Below, piece by piece: positions 5,933 through 13,597 of a DNA stretch of 15,267 nucleotides (the first letter of the stretch is position 1; every line of letters starts with the position of its first letter). A model generated the notes under the pieces. It saw nothing but the letters and a program-made list of their open reading frames with translations, made no database searches and was not told the DNA's origin. The position numbers and the translations under genes were made by a program. The stretch covers positions 1 to 15,267 of the forward strand of contig JANMQQ010000252.1 of assembly GCA_031370545.1 (NCBI GenBank), in the 5' to 3' direction. The DNA comes from UBA6921 sp031370545 (GTDB lineage Bacteria; Pseudomonadota; Gammaproteobacteria; SG8-11).

Positions 5933-7687
5933 ATGAAGAATGTGATCCGCGTGGGTGACGTTGGAATATGCTTGTTGCTGTCTGTGGGTTTTGCCCACGC
6001 GGCCGAAACGGTGACGCTGGTTCCAACGCACCTGCCCGAGGCTGCCTCGAAATCTGAGGGTATGCCGGTGGCAACGCTGCTGTCGCCGGAATTGCGCGAG
6101 GTGGTGGTTGCGCGCGGATCCATGCCGGTGGAAGGGCCAGATCTTGAGTTCACCAGTTATTACGGCTACAACAATGATGGCGCGTTTGTCGCGCCGCCTG
6201 GCTCGGCAGTGGAGGCCAGCAAGACCGAGCCGGACAAGAACACCTATTTGGTGCTCAAGGGACAGCATGGGCCCGATAAAAAGTATCGCTATGGCACCCA
6301 TTTTCTGTTTCAAGGGCACGAGTCAGGTTTAAAAAGTGCGGGCGGATTGAAGCGCGGGTATATCACCCGGCTGAACCTCGATTCCGACGAAGCGCATCGC
6401 GTGACCCTTCTGGCGGGTGCTGATAAAGACGGGCAAGCGTTACCCACCTTTGACGGTTCAATGTGGTATCCATTTTCACAACGGCTGTTATTCACCGCCG
6501 AGCTGGGAGACAAGGGCGGTGTATGGCAGGCGACGCCCGACTATCCTGCCACCGTGGAGCCACTGCATGGCATTTTCGGAACCGCGGGCTATGAAGGAAT
6601 TCAATCCGATGATCAAGGCACGGTGTGGCTGGTCGAAGATGTAAAGACGGACAAGGGCGCTAAAGCGAAGAACGCGCTGCAACCCAGCGGGTTCGTGTAC
6701 CGACTCATCCCAAAAGACAAGGCAGACCTGTCGAAGGGTGGAACCCTGCAAGCCCTGCAAATAGTGAATGCTGACGGGGTTGCAATCGAATTTCATGCGG
6801 GGCAAGCCGACGCGGATATTTTGTCCGGCGACAACCAGCAACTCTACAGTTATGGAACCCACTTCAAAACCCACTGGGTGACATTGCACGATACCGCGAC
6901 CGATGGAATGCAAGCGTTTGATGCGAATGCATACGCGAAACAAAAACACGCGACCCCATTCAAGCGTCCTGAAAATGGCATGTTCCGCCCTGGTTCAAAA
7001 TTCACCGAGTTTGTGTTCACTGTCACCGGGGATACCGACGCGAGGACCGAAGCGACCGACCACGGCGGCTTCGGCGGATTAATGAAAATCACGCAAGCCA
7101 GCGCTGCCGCCAACGAAGGGACGATTTCACTGGTGTTGCGCGGCGACGCCGCACACACTGGTTTTGACAATTTGGCGTTTTGGTCGGCGCACGAGCTGGT
7201 GGTTGCCGAAGATGCGGGTGACAAATTGCACACCCAGCGCGGCCGCTTTGATTCGCTGTACCTGATCGATTTACGTAAGGACTACAGCCAACCCGGGATC
7301 GAACCGGTGCGCATTATGGCGCAAGGCCGCGACATGTCCGCCACCATTGACTCGAAATTGCTCGAGCTGAAAGATGCTTACGATAAAGCCACCATGGCGG
7401 CTAAGGATAAGGAACGCGCCGCCGCAGAATCCGCGCAAGCCGGTGCCGACACCAAAGCAGCCGATAATAAAGACTGCGAAAAACACGAGCCCTACATGCT
7501 GCTGGGGATGGGGGGTTTCCTTAATGACGGCGACAACGAAATTACCGGCATTCATATCTTTGACGGCGATGCTTCCGTTAAAGGTCAAATCGGAGCAGTC
7601 GTGCCCCGGCCCTTCCGCTCCGGTTGGCGCGTGTTCTACACCCAACAACACGGCGACAACACCACCTACGAAATTCTTCCACGCTAG
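5933..7687 (+). CDS. PhoX-like (DUF839) secreted alkaline phosphatase
   Basis: 584 residues. AGGAGG sits 7 bases before the ATG. Residues 1-23 are a Sec signal peptide (MKNVIRVGDVGICLLLSVGFAHAA) without the twin-arginine motif usual for PhoX. The body reads as the DUF839/PhoX fold: TFDGSMWYPFSQRLLFTAE (172-190), GYEGIQ (219-224), VWLVED (231-236), RPENGMFRPGSKFTEFVFT (345-363) and GFDNLAFW...ELVVAEDA (410-428). Acidic residues in these motifs are of the type that holds the Ca/Fe centre in characterised PhoX. PhoX enzymes release phosphate from extracellular phosphoesters. Residues ~477-515 are a Lys/Ala/Asp-rich, probably coiled insertion just before a conserved C-terminal block. A good Pho box lies upstream and the gene is followed by repeat R2. 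It could instead be a DUF839 relative with another hydrolase activity. Confidence 0.72.
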   Translation: MKNVIRVGDVGICLLLSVGFAHAAETVTLVPTHLPEAASKSEGMPVATLLSPELREVVVARGSMPVEGPDLEFTSYYGYNNDGAFVAPPGSAVEASKTEPDKNTYLVLKGQHGPDKKYRYGTHFLFQGHESGLKSAGGLKRGYITRLNLDSDEAHRVTLLAGADKDGQALPTFDGSMWYPFSQRLLFTAELGDKGGVWQATPDYPATVEPLHGIFGTAGYEGIQSDDQGTVWLVEDVKTDKGAKAKNALQPSGFVYRLIPKDKADLSKGGTLQALQIVNADGVAIEFHAGQADADILSGDNQQLYSYGTHFKTHWVTLHDTATDGMQAFDANAYAKQKHATPFKRPENGMFRPGSKFTEFVFTVTGDTDARTEATDHGGFGGLMKITQASAAANEGTISLVLRGDAAHTGFDNLAFWSAHELVVAEDAGDKLHTQRGRFDSLYLIDLRKDYSQPGIEPVRIMAQGRDMSATIDSKLLELKDAYDKATMAAKDKERAAAESAQAGADTKAADNKDCEKHEPYMLLGMGGFLNDGDNEITGIHIFDGDASVKGQIGAVVPRPFRSGWRVFYTQQHGDNTTYEILPR

Positions 7688-7692
7688 TGTAG

Positions 7693-7876
7693 TGATAGAG
7701 CCCAAATTTTGTATTCCATTTTGTGGTGCGACACGCAGCGCTCCTTCCCCCTGCAAGGGGGAAGGCCGGGATGGGGGTGTGCAAGTACCACCCTCATCTT
7801 CGGCAACTGCTCCGGCTGTGGGAACGCGGGCTTCCAGCCCGCCAGAATAAAAAAGCGGCCAGGATGGCCGCGCTCC
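7693..7876 (+). repeat. Intergenic composite repeat R2
   Basis: R2 starts five bases after the phoX-like stop and has the same block order as R1 (TGATAGAGC, GTGGTGCGAC, CTCCTTCCCCCTGCAAGGGG). It ends with two perfect palindromes: GCGGGCT-TCC-AGCCCGC (7826-7842) and GCGGCCA-GGA-TGGCCGC (7855-7871). The hairpins may protect or terminate the phoX transcript, though no T-run follows. The stretch 7928-8084 beyond it holds nothing I recognise. Confidence 0.75.
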
Positions 7877-7900
7877 GTGTAACAACGTCATCACAAAAAA

Positions 7901-7927
7901 TTCACTAAACCGAAAACTCGGTGTCAT
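7901..7927 (+). promoter_or_regulatory. Weak PhoB-type site upstream of the S8 protease
   Basis: TTCAC (7901), GAAAA (7912, poor) and GTCAT (7923) are in 11-bp phase, and GAATAT (7938-7943) follows 10 bp after the last half-site. The 18-mer matches the Pho consensus at only 9 of 18 positions. The gene start is ~210 bp downstream. Treat as tentative. Confidence 0.3.
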
Positions 7928-8084
7928 CTATAGCGTTGAATATCTGCGAGTCACACGCGGACCAACTCAGCGCTTCGATCGTAGTTCACGAACTCGACGA
8001 TCTGCGGGCAACTTCGCCACTACGCCACGTGCGGCATCTACCAGGAACATCGCGCCGTGTTCTCACGGGCGCGCACGGCCACGG

Positions 8085-8094
8085 ATTGGCCAAT
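8085..8094. promoter_or_regulatory. Palindrome ATTGGCCAAT in the protease gene leader
   Basis: Identical to the palindrome at 4824-4833 and placed 46 bases before the ATG at 8141. Both CTERM-tailed genes, and no other gene here, have it. Confidence 0.35.
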
Positions 8095-8140
8095 TTAATC
8101 GCTGCGACGCGGGGTTTCGTTCCCGACGGAGAGAATGAAG

Positions 8141-9949
8141 ATGAACCGAAGGTTCGGACGATGTGTTGCTCTGGCGGTATGCTGCGGGCTTGACATTTCA
8201 TCGGTGGTATTCGCCAGCCCGGCGGCATTGCCTGCTGTGATTGAGGCGGGCATTGCGAAAGGTCTACCCCAAACAGTGCTGGTTTCGTTCGACGCGACGG
8301 GGATCGATGCCGCAGCGCAGATTCGGCGTGCGCCGGGCGAGCAATTTGATGACGCGAACAGTTTGGCATTCAAGACGAAAGGATATACGGCGTTGAAGCA
8401 ACAGACGCTCGCGCTCGCTGTGCAGGGCGACATTGATGTCGTCGCTGACTACAGCCATCTGTCGATGATGTTGCTGCGGCTGCGGAGTGCGGCTGCGGTC
8501 AATTCACTTCTTGCACGCAAAGAGGTGACCGGAATCTACGAAGACCGGCTCCTGTATCCAGTCTTGACACAAAGTCTGCCGCTGATCGGCCAGCCGGCGG
8601 TGGCAAGTGCGGGATACACGGGTGCTGGAACAACCGTGGTCGTGCTGGATACGGGTGTTAATTACACGCTCGCTGATTTCGGCGCGTGCACCGCACCGGG
8701 CGTACCGGCAAGCTGCAAGGTGGTGGTCGCGCAAGATCTCGCGCCCGATGACGCTCAACTGGATGACAGCGGACATGGCACCAACGTTTCGGCCATCGTC
8801 GCGGGGGTTGCACCGGGCGCCAAGCTGGCCGTATTTGATGTATTCAATGGTGCAGGGGCGTCGAGCTCGACAGTTATTTCAGGAATCAATTGGGCCATCG
8901 CGAACAAAGCCGCGTACAACGTGGTTGCGATCAATATGAGTCTGGGTGACGGGAGTAAATACACGGCGCCTTGTTCTTCAGGTGCGACCAATCCGTTTCT
9001 CACTCCGATCGCAAATGCCTATTCTGCCGGGATTTCTAGCGTGGCTGCCTCCGGTAACAACCAATATCTTGACGGCATAGGGAGCCCCGCTTGCACGCCA
9101 AACGCGATCTCGGTCGGCGCGGTGTACGATTCCAACATGGGGAGTATTAGTTTCGGCGGGTTGTGCACGGATTCCACCACGGCGGCCGACAAGGTCACGT
9201 GCTTTTCCAACAGCGCGAGTTTTCTCACGTTGCTGGCGCCGGGTGCGTTGATCACCGCCGGAGGCAGCGCGCAAGCAGGTACCTCGCAGGCTTCGCCCCA
9301 TGTCGCGGGGGCGGTCGCCGTGCTGCGTGCAAAGTTCAGTGCCGATACCTTGAGCCAAATGCTCACGCGTCTCACCAGCTCAGGAACCCCGGTGCTCGAC
9401 GCGCGCAACGGCATTACCAAACCGCGTTTAAATTTATTGCAGGCCGCGCGGCCGGATCATGACACTTTCTCTGCGCCGCTCGCACTCACAGGTGCCAGCG
9501 GACAAGTCACCGCAAGTAACGTATTGGCAAGCAAAGAGTCCGGTGAACCGAATCACGCCGGTAACATTGGTGGCGCGTCACTGTGGTTTACATGGATAGC
9601 ACCCAGCTCTGGCACTTTTACATTTTCGACGCAAGGAAGCTCATTCGACACTTTATTGGCTGTTTATCAGGGAAATGCAGTCAATGCGCTCACCTTGATT
9701 GCATCGAACAATAACGATGGTAGTGCGGGTGGCGCAAGCTCAGTCAGCATCAATGCCGTAGCCGGTCAGACCTACCACATTGCCGTCGACGGCAACAACG
9801 GGGCGACCGGTAACATCACATTGTTATGGAGTATCCCGTCCAGCAGCACTGCGGACATCCCGATGTTGCCGACCTGGGGGAGCGCCCTATTGGCCCTGAT
9901 GCTTGCCAGCATCGGCGGTACGGCGCGCCGTATGTGGAACCCACCGTAA
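8141..9949 (+). CDS. Subtilisin-like S8 protease with IPTLxxWG-CTERM sorting tail
   Basis: 602 residues. GGAGAG (8128-8133) is 7 bases before the ATG at 8141 and only 1 base before the ATG at 8135, so 8141 is preferred. Order: signal peptide (1-~25, MNRRFGRCVALAVCCG), a probable I9-like propeptide, then the S8 domain with catalytic Asp170 in VLDTGVN, His212 in DDSGHGT and Ser382 in GTSQASPHVAG. The oxyanion segment AASGNN is also present. A C-terminal PPC-like beta domain (~440-568) precedes the tail. The tail (571-602) has IPMLPTWG, a hydrophobic span and RR, a variant of the IPTLxxWG-CTERM signal that XrtH is predicted to recognise. An XrtH gene lies 4 kb downstream. It is probably a surface or secreted protease. 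Repeats R2 and R3 flank it in opposite orientations. Confidence 0.88.
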   Translation: MNRRFGRCVALAVCCGLDISSVVFASPAALPAVIEAGIAKGLPQTVLVSFDATGIDAAAQIRRAPGEQFDDANSLAFKTKGYTALKQQTLALAVQGDIDVVADYSHLSMMLLRLRSAAAVNSLLARKEVTGIYEDRLLYPVLTQSLPLIGQPAVASAGYTGAGTTVVVLDTGVNYTLADFGACTAPGVPASCKVVVAQDLAPDDAQLDDSGHGTNVSAIVAGVAPGAKLAVFDVFNGAGASSSTVISGINWAIANKAAYNVVAINMSLGDGSKYTAPCSSGATNPFLTPIANAYSAGISSVAASGNNQYLDGIGSPACTPNAISVGAVYDSNMGSISFGGLCTDSTTAADKVTCFSNSASFLTLLAPGALITAGGSAQAGTSQASPHVAGAVAVLRAKFSADTLSQMLTRLTSSGTPVLDARNGITKPRLNLLQAARPDHDTFSAPLALTGASGQVTASNVLASKESGEPNHAGNIGGASLWFTWIAPSSGTFTFSTQGSSFDTLLAVYQGNAVNALTLIASNNNDGSAGGASSVSINAVAGQTYHIAVDGNNGATGNITLLWSIPSSSTADIPMLPTWGSALLALMLASIGGTARRMWNPP

Positions 9950-10012
9950 GGGAAGCGTGCCTGCTCGCGAGCACTATGATTCATGAGGGCACGGTTCCTT
10001 CGTAAATACCTT

Positions 10013-10109
10013 GGAGCGCGGCCATCCTGGCCGCTTTTCTCATATTCTGGCGGGCTGGAAGCCCGCGCTCCAGATCTTTTTCAGCCGGACGAGGGCATTG
10101 GCCTGCGAG
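10013..10109 (-). repeat. Intergenic repeat R3, inverted relative to R1 and R2
   Basis: Contains GCGGCCA-TCC-TGGCCGC (10018-10034) and GCGGGCT-GGA-AGCCCGC (10050-10066), the reverse-strand versions of the R2 palindromes. CAGCCGGACGAGG follows and matches the reverse complement of R1 near 4241-4254. It fills most of the gap between the protease and phoD, whose 3' ends converge, so the hairpins could act in either direction. Confidence 0.75.
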
Positions 10110-10116
10110 CCGTTAT

Positions 10117-11736
10117 TCATGAGCGGCGCTTACGGTCATGATCTGGCTCCACCGGGCGCAGCTCCTTCGTAAACACCGTTGTTCCGGCGATGTCTTTCAG
10201 ACGTACCGTCATCACGGCACTTTCTGCGTCGATATCCACCTGACCGAAGAATTGCAGCCCGGCAAGCGGCGATAAGTTCTGCGCAGACGGCGCCTTTTGA
10301 AACACGACTTGCGGGCCAAAAGTATTGTCGAGCGGGTTCGGACCGAAGCTGCCGGCATTGAGTGGACCGCTGACAAATTCCCAGAACGGGTCAAAATCCT
10401 GAAACCGTGCATGATTTGGGTCGTAGAAATGCGCCGCGCAGTAGTGCACATCGGCCGTCAACCATACGACATTTTTGATGCGTTCACGCTTGATAAAATT
10501 CAACAGTTCGGCGATTTCAAATTCGCGGCCCAACACCGGGCCGTCGCCGTTCGCGAGATTTTCGAAACGGTCACGGCCTTGTACATCTTTGCCGTCGCCC
10601 ACTTGCAAACCGATCGGCATGTCGGCGGCAATCACCTTCCATACTGCGTCCGATTCCTTCAGCTTCTTTTTCAGCCAGGTGATTTGCGTTGCGCCCAAAA
10701 ACGCGGTGTCCGCACCCGGTTGAGTTTGCCGGTTATAACTGTTGGGTCCGCGATAGCTGCGCATGTCGAGCACGAACACATCCAGGAGTTCGCCGTAACC
10801 CACGTGCCGATATACGCGTTCGGACTCATCCATGGCGTGATAGCGCAACGGGGCATATTCGAGAAATGCACGCGCGCCGCGCGCGATCAGCAGTGGAATG
10901 TTTTTCTCGGTGTAACGAGCATCCGCGCTCAAATCTTTCGAGTCCGACCAGTTGTTGACAACCTCATGATCATCCCATTGCCAGATCTGCGGGACTTCGG
11001 CATTAAAGCGCCGTACATTGACATCAAGCAGGTTGTAGCGATAACGGCCGCGATATTCATTCAGCGTTTCTGCGACCTTCGTGACTTCAGGTGTCACGAT
11101 ATTGCGCCAGGTCTGGCCGTTTCCCGCAGTTTTGGTTTCGTCGATCGGTCCATCGGCGTAAATCGTATCGCCGCTGTGGATGAAAAAATCGGGACGCGTC
11201 TGGCGCATCGCTTCGTAAATTTTCATGCCGCCGATGTCGGGATTGATGCCCCAGCCTTGCCCGGCGGTATCGCCCGACCACAAAAAGCGGATGTCGCGCG
11301 CTGCGCGCGGCGCCGTGTGCAAGCGGCCCGTCACTGCTTCACTCATTACGCGCTCGTTCCCGAGGTCCTGGAATTGGACGCGCACAAACAGCTCGCGATC
11401 TTGCGGTAAATCCACCAAATCAACGCGTGCCGTGTAGTCGGTATCTTCAAGCGCGTACGCACCGCGCACGCGCACCGGGTGGGCAAAATTGGCGTCGAGG
11501 TCGTATTCGACGAACATGCGTGCCGGACGATCCGACCGGCTCCAAATCATGGCGCGATCAGCGCGTACGTCACCGATCTGGATTCCCTGCGCGAGTTGCG
11601 GGCGCGCGTGATCCGGTGTGATGAGCGCAGGTGCCGCATGTAAGTTACGCAGCGCGTACGGCAACGCAGCCGCGCCGAGCAGTAATCCGGTTGAGGTCAG
11701 AAAACGACGGCGGGATTCATCGTGGCGATGCGGCAT
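10117..11736 (-). CDS. phoD: PhoD-family alkaline phosphatase/phosphodiesterase, Tat-exported
   Basis: 539 residues from the ATG at 11736, which is preceded by TGGAGGA at a good distance. The frame is open upstream to 11823, but only this start puts the twin-arginine signal SRRRFLTSTG (8-17) near the N-terminus. An N-terminal PhoD beta domain (QGIQIGDVRADRAMIWSRSD, ~50-70) precedes the metallophosphatase domain. Its metal motifs are SGDT (154-157), HSGDTIYAD (187-195), WDDHEVVNNW (254-263), LDMRSYRG (323-330) and TADVHY (427-432), all intact. Characterised PhoD enzymes use Fe and Ca to hydrolyse phosphomono- and diesters in the periplasm. It lies downstream of the GDPD gene on the same strand but is separated by a terminator and a long inverted repeat, so it probably has its own promoter. 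No convincing Pho box is visible in its leader. Confidence 0.92.
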   Translation of the reverse strand: MPHRHDESRRRFLTSTGLLLGAAALPYALRNLHAAPALITPDHARPQLAQGIQIGDVRADRAMIWSRSDRPARMFVEYDLDANFAHPVRVRGAYALEDTDYTARVDLVDLPQDRELFVRVQFQDLGNERVMSEAVTGRLHTAPRAARDIRFLWSGDTAGQGWGINPDIGGMKIYEAMRQTRPDFFIHSGDTIYADGPIDETKTAGNGQTWRNIVTPEVTKVAETLNEYRGRYRYNLLDVNVRRFNAEVPQIWQWDDHEVVNNWSDSKDLSADARYTEKNIPLLIARGARAFLEYAPLRYHAMDESERVYRHVGYGELLDVFVLDMRSYRGPNSYNRQTQPGADTAFLGATQITWLKKKLKESDAVWKVIAADMPIGLQVGDGKDVQGRDRFENLANGDGPVLGREFEIAELLNFIKRERIKNVVWLTADVHYCAAHFYDPNHARFQDFDPFWEFVSGPLNAGSFGPNPLDNTFGPQVVFQKAPSAQNLSPLAGLQFFGQVDIDAESAVMTVRLKDIAGTTVFTKELRPVEPDHDRKRRS

Positions 11737-11824
11737 GCTGTCCTCCAAAAATGAGTGGTGGGATTGAGAAATACGCGAGAATGCTGAGTCGAGTATGTTT
11801 GCACAAGTGATGGTGCATGACATT

Positions 11825-11942
11825 TAATAGAACTTCGAATTCAGCTCCTTCCCCCTGCAAGGGGGAAGGCTGGGATGGGGGTGATGATTAAGAAAGTGTG
11901 CTAGCACACCCCCATCCTAACCTTCCCCCTTGCAGGGGGAAG
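11825..11942. repeat. Long inverted repeat R4 (two repeat copies facing each other)
   Basis: The left arm (11847-11883) carries CCTTCCCCCTGCAAGGGGG then GGGATGGGGGTG. The right arm (11907-11942) is its reverse complement with only two internal mismatches and one at the end. A perfect 14-bp palindrome GTGTGCTAGCACAC (11896-11909) sits in the loop. The left copy starts with TAATAGAACTT, like R1. It lies between the GDPD terminator and the phoD promoter region, so it could insulate the two. The rest of the 11737-12061 gap holds only the phoD leader and the GDPD terminator. Confidence 0.8.
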
Positions 11943-12018
11943 AGATGCGGCATTCAGGCGATCAAGGCTGCTTTAAAAACAAATTCAAACTAGCGCGAGT
12001 TGTACAGAGTCTCTGTCG

Positions 12019-12054
12019 AAAAAATCCGGGCGGACGCCAACGCACCCCGCCCGG
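12019..12054 (-). terminator. Rho-independent terminator of the GDPD gene
   Basis: Read on the minus strand, CCGGGCGG pairs with CCGCCCGG (12047-12054 with 12026-12033) and is followed directly by ATTTTTT (12025-12019). It starts 8 bases after the stop codon. This is a textbook intrinsic terminator and separates GDPD from phoD. Confidence 0.85.
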
Positions 12055-12061
12055 GCCGGTG

Positions 12062-13354
12062 TTATTTCAATCCCATGCAGCTCGCGTAATACGTTACGGT
12101 CGCGGGCCAATCGGAGAAGATGCCGCGAATACCAACGTCTTTGGCCAGAACGTTCAACACCGCCAGCATGTCGCCTTCTTTGTTGAGGGTGGAGTTGACC
12201 GTTTGGTAATACCAACCGCCGTCGCCATCGGCCAAAATACCGCTGCGTTCAAGCGTCCAGGTGATAATGTCGAGTCCGGCTGCCTTCGCATCAAGGGCGT
12301 ACTGCGACGGTACGATAGCGCCTTTTGCATTGACCTCAAGCAGCGCCCACATCGGCGGCGCGATGATCTTCACTCCCTGCGCGGCCAGTGCTTGCAACTG
12401 TGCCAAAGATTTCGGCGTGTCGTTGGCGGGGTTGTCATCGGTCGGATCAATGTCGTCAAGATATACGGCCTGCATGCCAAACTCAGGCTCGTGCTTGATC
12501 CAGTACAAAATATCCTGCAAGTCAAAGGACTGTGCGAACACCTTGCGCGCGGGCACTCCGGCATCTTTGTACTGGTCGATCATTTTTTGCGCGTAAGCCT
12601 GTTGCGTGAATCCGTCGAACGGCATCGGAACACTGGCTGATTTAAGCTCCGGCGTGTACTTCGCGCCGAGTTTTTTGATCAATTGAATATACTCCGGGTG
12701 CGTGACCAAGGTGCCACTGCTTGGGCCGGAATAAAGATCGGTGCGCCAACTGGGTGTGCCATTCAGATATTCCACCACCGTCCTGGCATTGGCATTCGCG
12801 CCGTCCATCTTGCCGCGCAAGGTTTTGAATTCCGCTTGCGTAATATCGCTGGCGCAACACATTGCCGAGGCCGGTTTTACCAGCTTGCCGGTGAGATCGA
12901 ATTCCGCAGGCGTGAACGGCTTGGAACACTTGGCCGCCAACGGCGTCGCAAGAATGTTGGTGGTGGTGTGGAGATCGCATTGCGAGTGGCGGCAGACAAG
13001 CTCTTTGTCCTTGGTAAACGTCACGTCGCATTCGATGATACCTGCTCCCATACGCGCGGCCGCTTCGTACGACTCACGCGTGTGTTCGGGAAACTGCATT
13101 GCGGCACCGCGATGCCCAATCGAAAAATCGGTACGGTAAAACGGCCCGTTTTCGCATGACTCCAGTTTCGTTTTCAGCGCGCTGGGGTTCATGTCGTGGA
13201 CCAGAAAAAACGGACGCGGTCCGAGTTGCAGGTGGTCAGCATCGCGTTCGTCGTGGTGCTTTCCGGCATCGGCGTTGGTACTGGAGGCGGAAGTGATTAA
13301 TGGAAGTGTTGCAATTGCCACAGTGAAGGCCAGTGTCGCGAGTATCGTTCGCAT
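12062..13354 (-). CDS. Secreted glycerophosphodiester phosphodiesterase
   Basis: 430 residues. AAGGAA lies 7 bases before the ATG at 13354. Residues 1-24 are a Sec signal peptide (MRTILATLAFTVAIATLPLITSASS). The GDPD TIM-barrel shows HRGAAMQFPEHT (81-92; catalytic His81, Arg82 and Glu90), ECDVTF (108-113; metal Glu108 and Asp110) and CRHS with the second catalytic His123. TPELKS follows later. Family enzymes split glycerophosphodiesters such as glycerophosphocholine into glycerol-3-phosphate and an alcohol, feeding phosphate scavenging together with PhoX/PhoD. At 430 residues, with several cysteines (C67, C109, C121, C126, C143), it is longer than cytosolic UgpQ (~250) and closer to periplasmic GlpQ-like or larger secreted forms. 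It is transcribed away from the exosortase operon, and a Pho box lies 80 bp upstream. Confidence 0.92.
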   Translation of the reverse strand: MRTILATLAFTVAIATLPLITSASSTNADAGKHHDERDADHLQLGPRPFFLVHDMNPSALKTKLESCENGPFYRTDFSIGHRGAAMQFPEHTRESYEAAARMGAGIIECDVTFTKDKELVCRHSQCDLHTTTNILATPLAAKCSKPFTPAEFDLTGKLVKPASAMCCASDITQAEFKTLRGKMDGANANARTVVEYLNGTPSWRTDLYSGPSSGTLVTHPEYIQLIKKLGAKYTPELKSASVPMPFDGFTQQAYAQKMIDQYKDAGVPARKVFAQSFDLQDILYWIKHEPEFGMQAVYLDDIDPTDDNPANDTPKSLAQLQALAAQGVKIIAPPMWALLEVNAKGAIVPSQYALDAKAAGLDIITWTLERSGILADGDGGWYYQTVNSTLNKEGDMLAVLNVLAKDVGIRGIFSDWPATVTYYASCMGLK

Positions 13355-13433
13355 GTCGAGTTCCTTATTTCAGTTGGGATCGGAGGGAACAGCTCAACCA
13401 CGCTGCAACTTACCTGAGAAAGTTTTCAATTTC

Positions 13434-13451
13434 GTGCCAGTTTTGTTACGA
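13434..13451 (-). promoter_or_regulatory. Candidate Pho box for the GDPD gene
   Basis: Read on the minus strand, TCGTAACAAAACTGGCAC matches the Pho box consensus at 13 of 18 positions, including the core ACAAAACTG. Half-sites GTAAC and GGCAC are spaced 11 bp, with a further GTCGC 11 bp upstream. An AACTTT-like -10 lies about 10 bp downstream. It is about 80 bp from the ATG. Confidence 0.6.
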
Positions 13452-13570
13452 ATGAGCGACACAGGCTCGACATTCCGTAAGCGCGTTGGCGCGCCCCGCA
13501 GGAATTCCTGATCAATCACTTCAGGGGCGGCTGACGAACGCCAATTTGGAGATGGCGATCAGTCCGAATC

Positions 13571-13597
13571 TTCACAAAACATTCATCGTACCGTCAT
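13571..13597 (+). promoter_or_regulatory. Candidate PhoB array upstream of the exosortase operon
   Basis: TTCAC (13571), TTCAT (13582) and GTCAT (13593) are phased at exactly 11 bp, the same order of half-sites as arrays A and B. The 18-mer 13580-13597 matches the Pho consensus at 12 of 18 positions. A TATTTT -10 hexamer starts exactly 10 bp downstream (13608). It is 280 bp before the xrtH ATG, with no convincing gene between. Confidence 0.62.

Noticed and set aside
7271..7927. 218-residue minus-strand frame
   Set aside because: It runs through R2 and then antisense to the PhoX-like gene.
7921..8193. 90-residue plus-strand frame before the protease
   Set aside because: No ribosome-binding site or motif, and it overlaps the protease start in another frame.
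10297..11409. 370-residue open frame on the plus strand
   Set aside because: It lies entirely antisense to phoD, whose catalytic motifs are intact on the other strand. It has no family motifs.
11795..11821. Pho-box-like sequence upstream of phoD (minus strand, ATGTCATG then ATCAC)
   Set aside because: The second half-site is at 10 bp rather than 11, and only about 9 of 18 positions match. Not reported as a site.
11930..12640. 236-residue open frame on the plus strand
   Set aside because: It covers repeat R4, the GDPD terminator and the antisense of the GDPD gene. No ribosome-binding site or motif.
13428..13442. Sigma-54-like TGGCACG...TTGA on the minus strand before GDPD
   Set aside because: The -24/-12 spacing is one base short and the -12 GC is missing. 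It overlaps the better-fitting Pho box.
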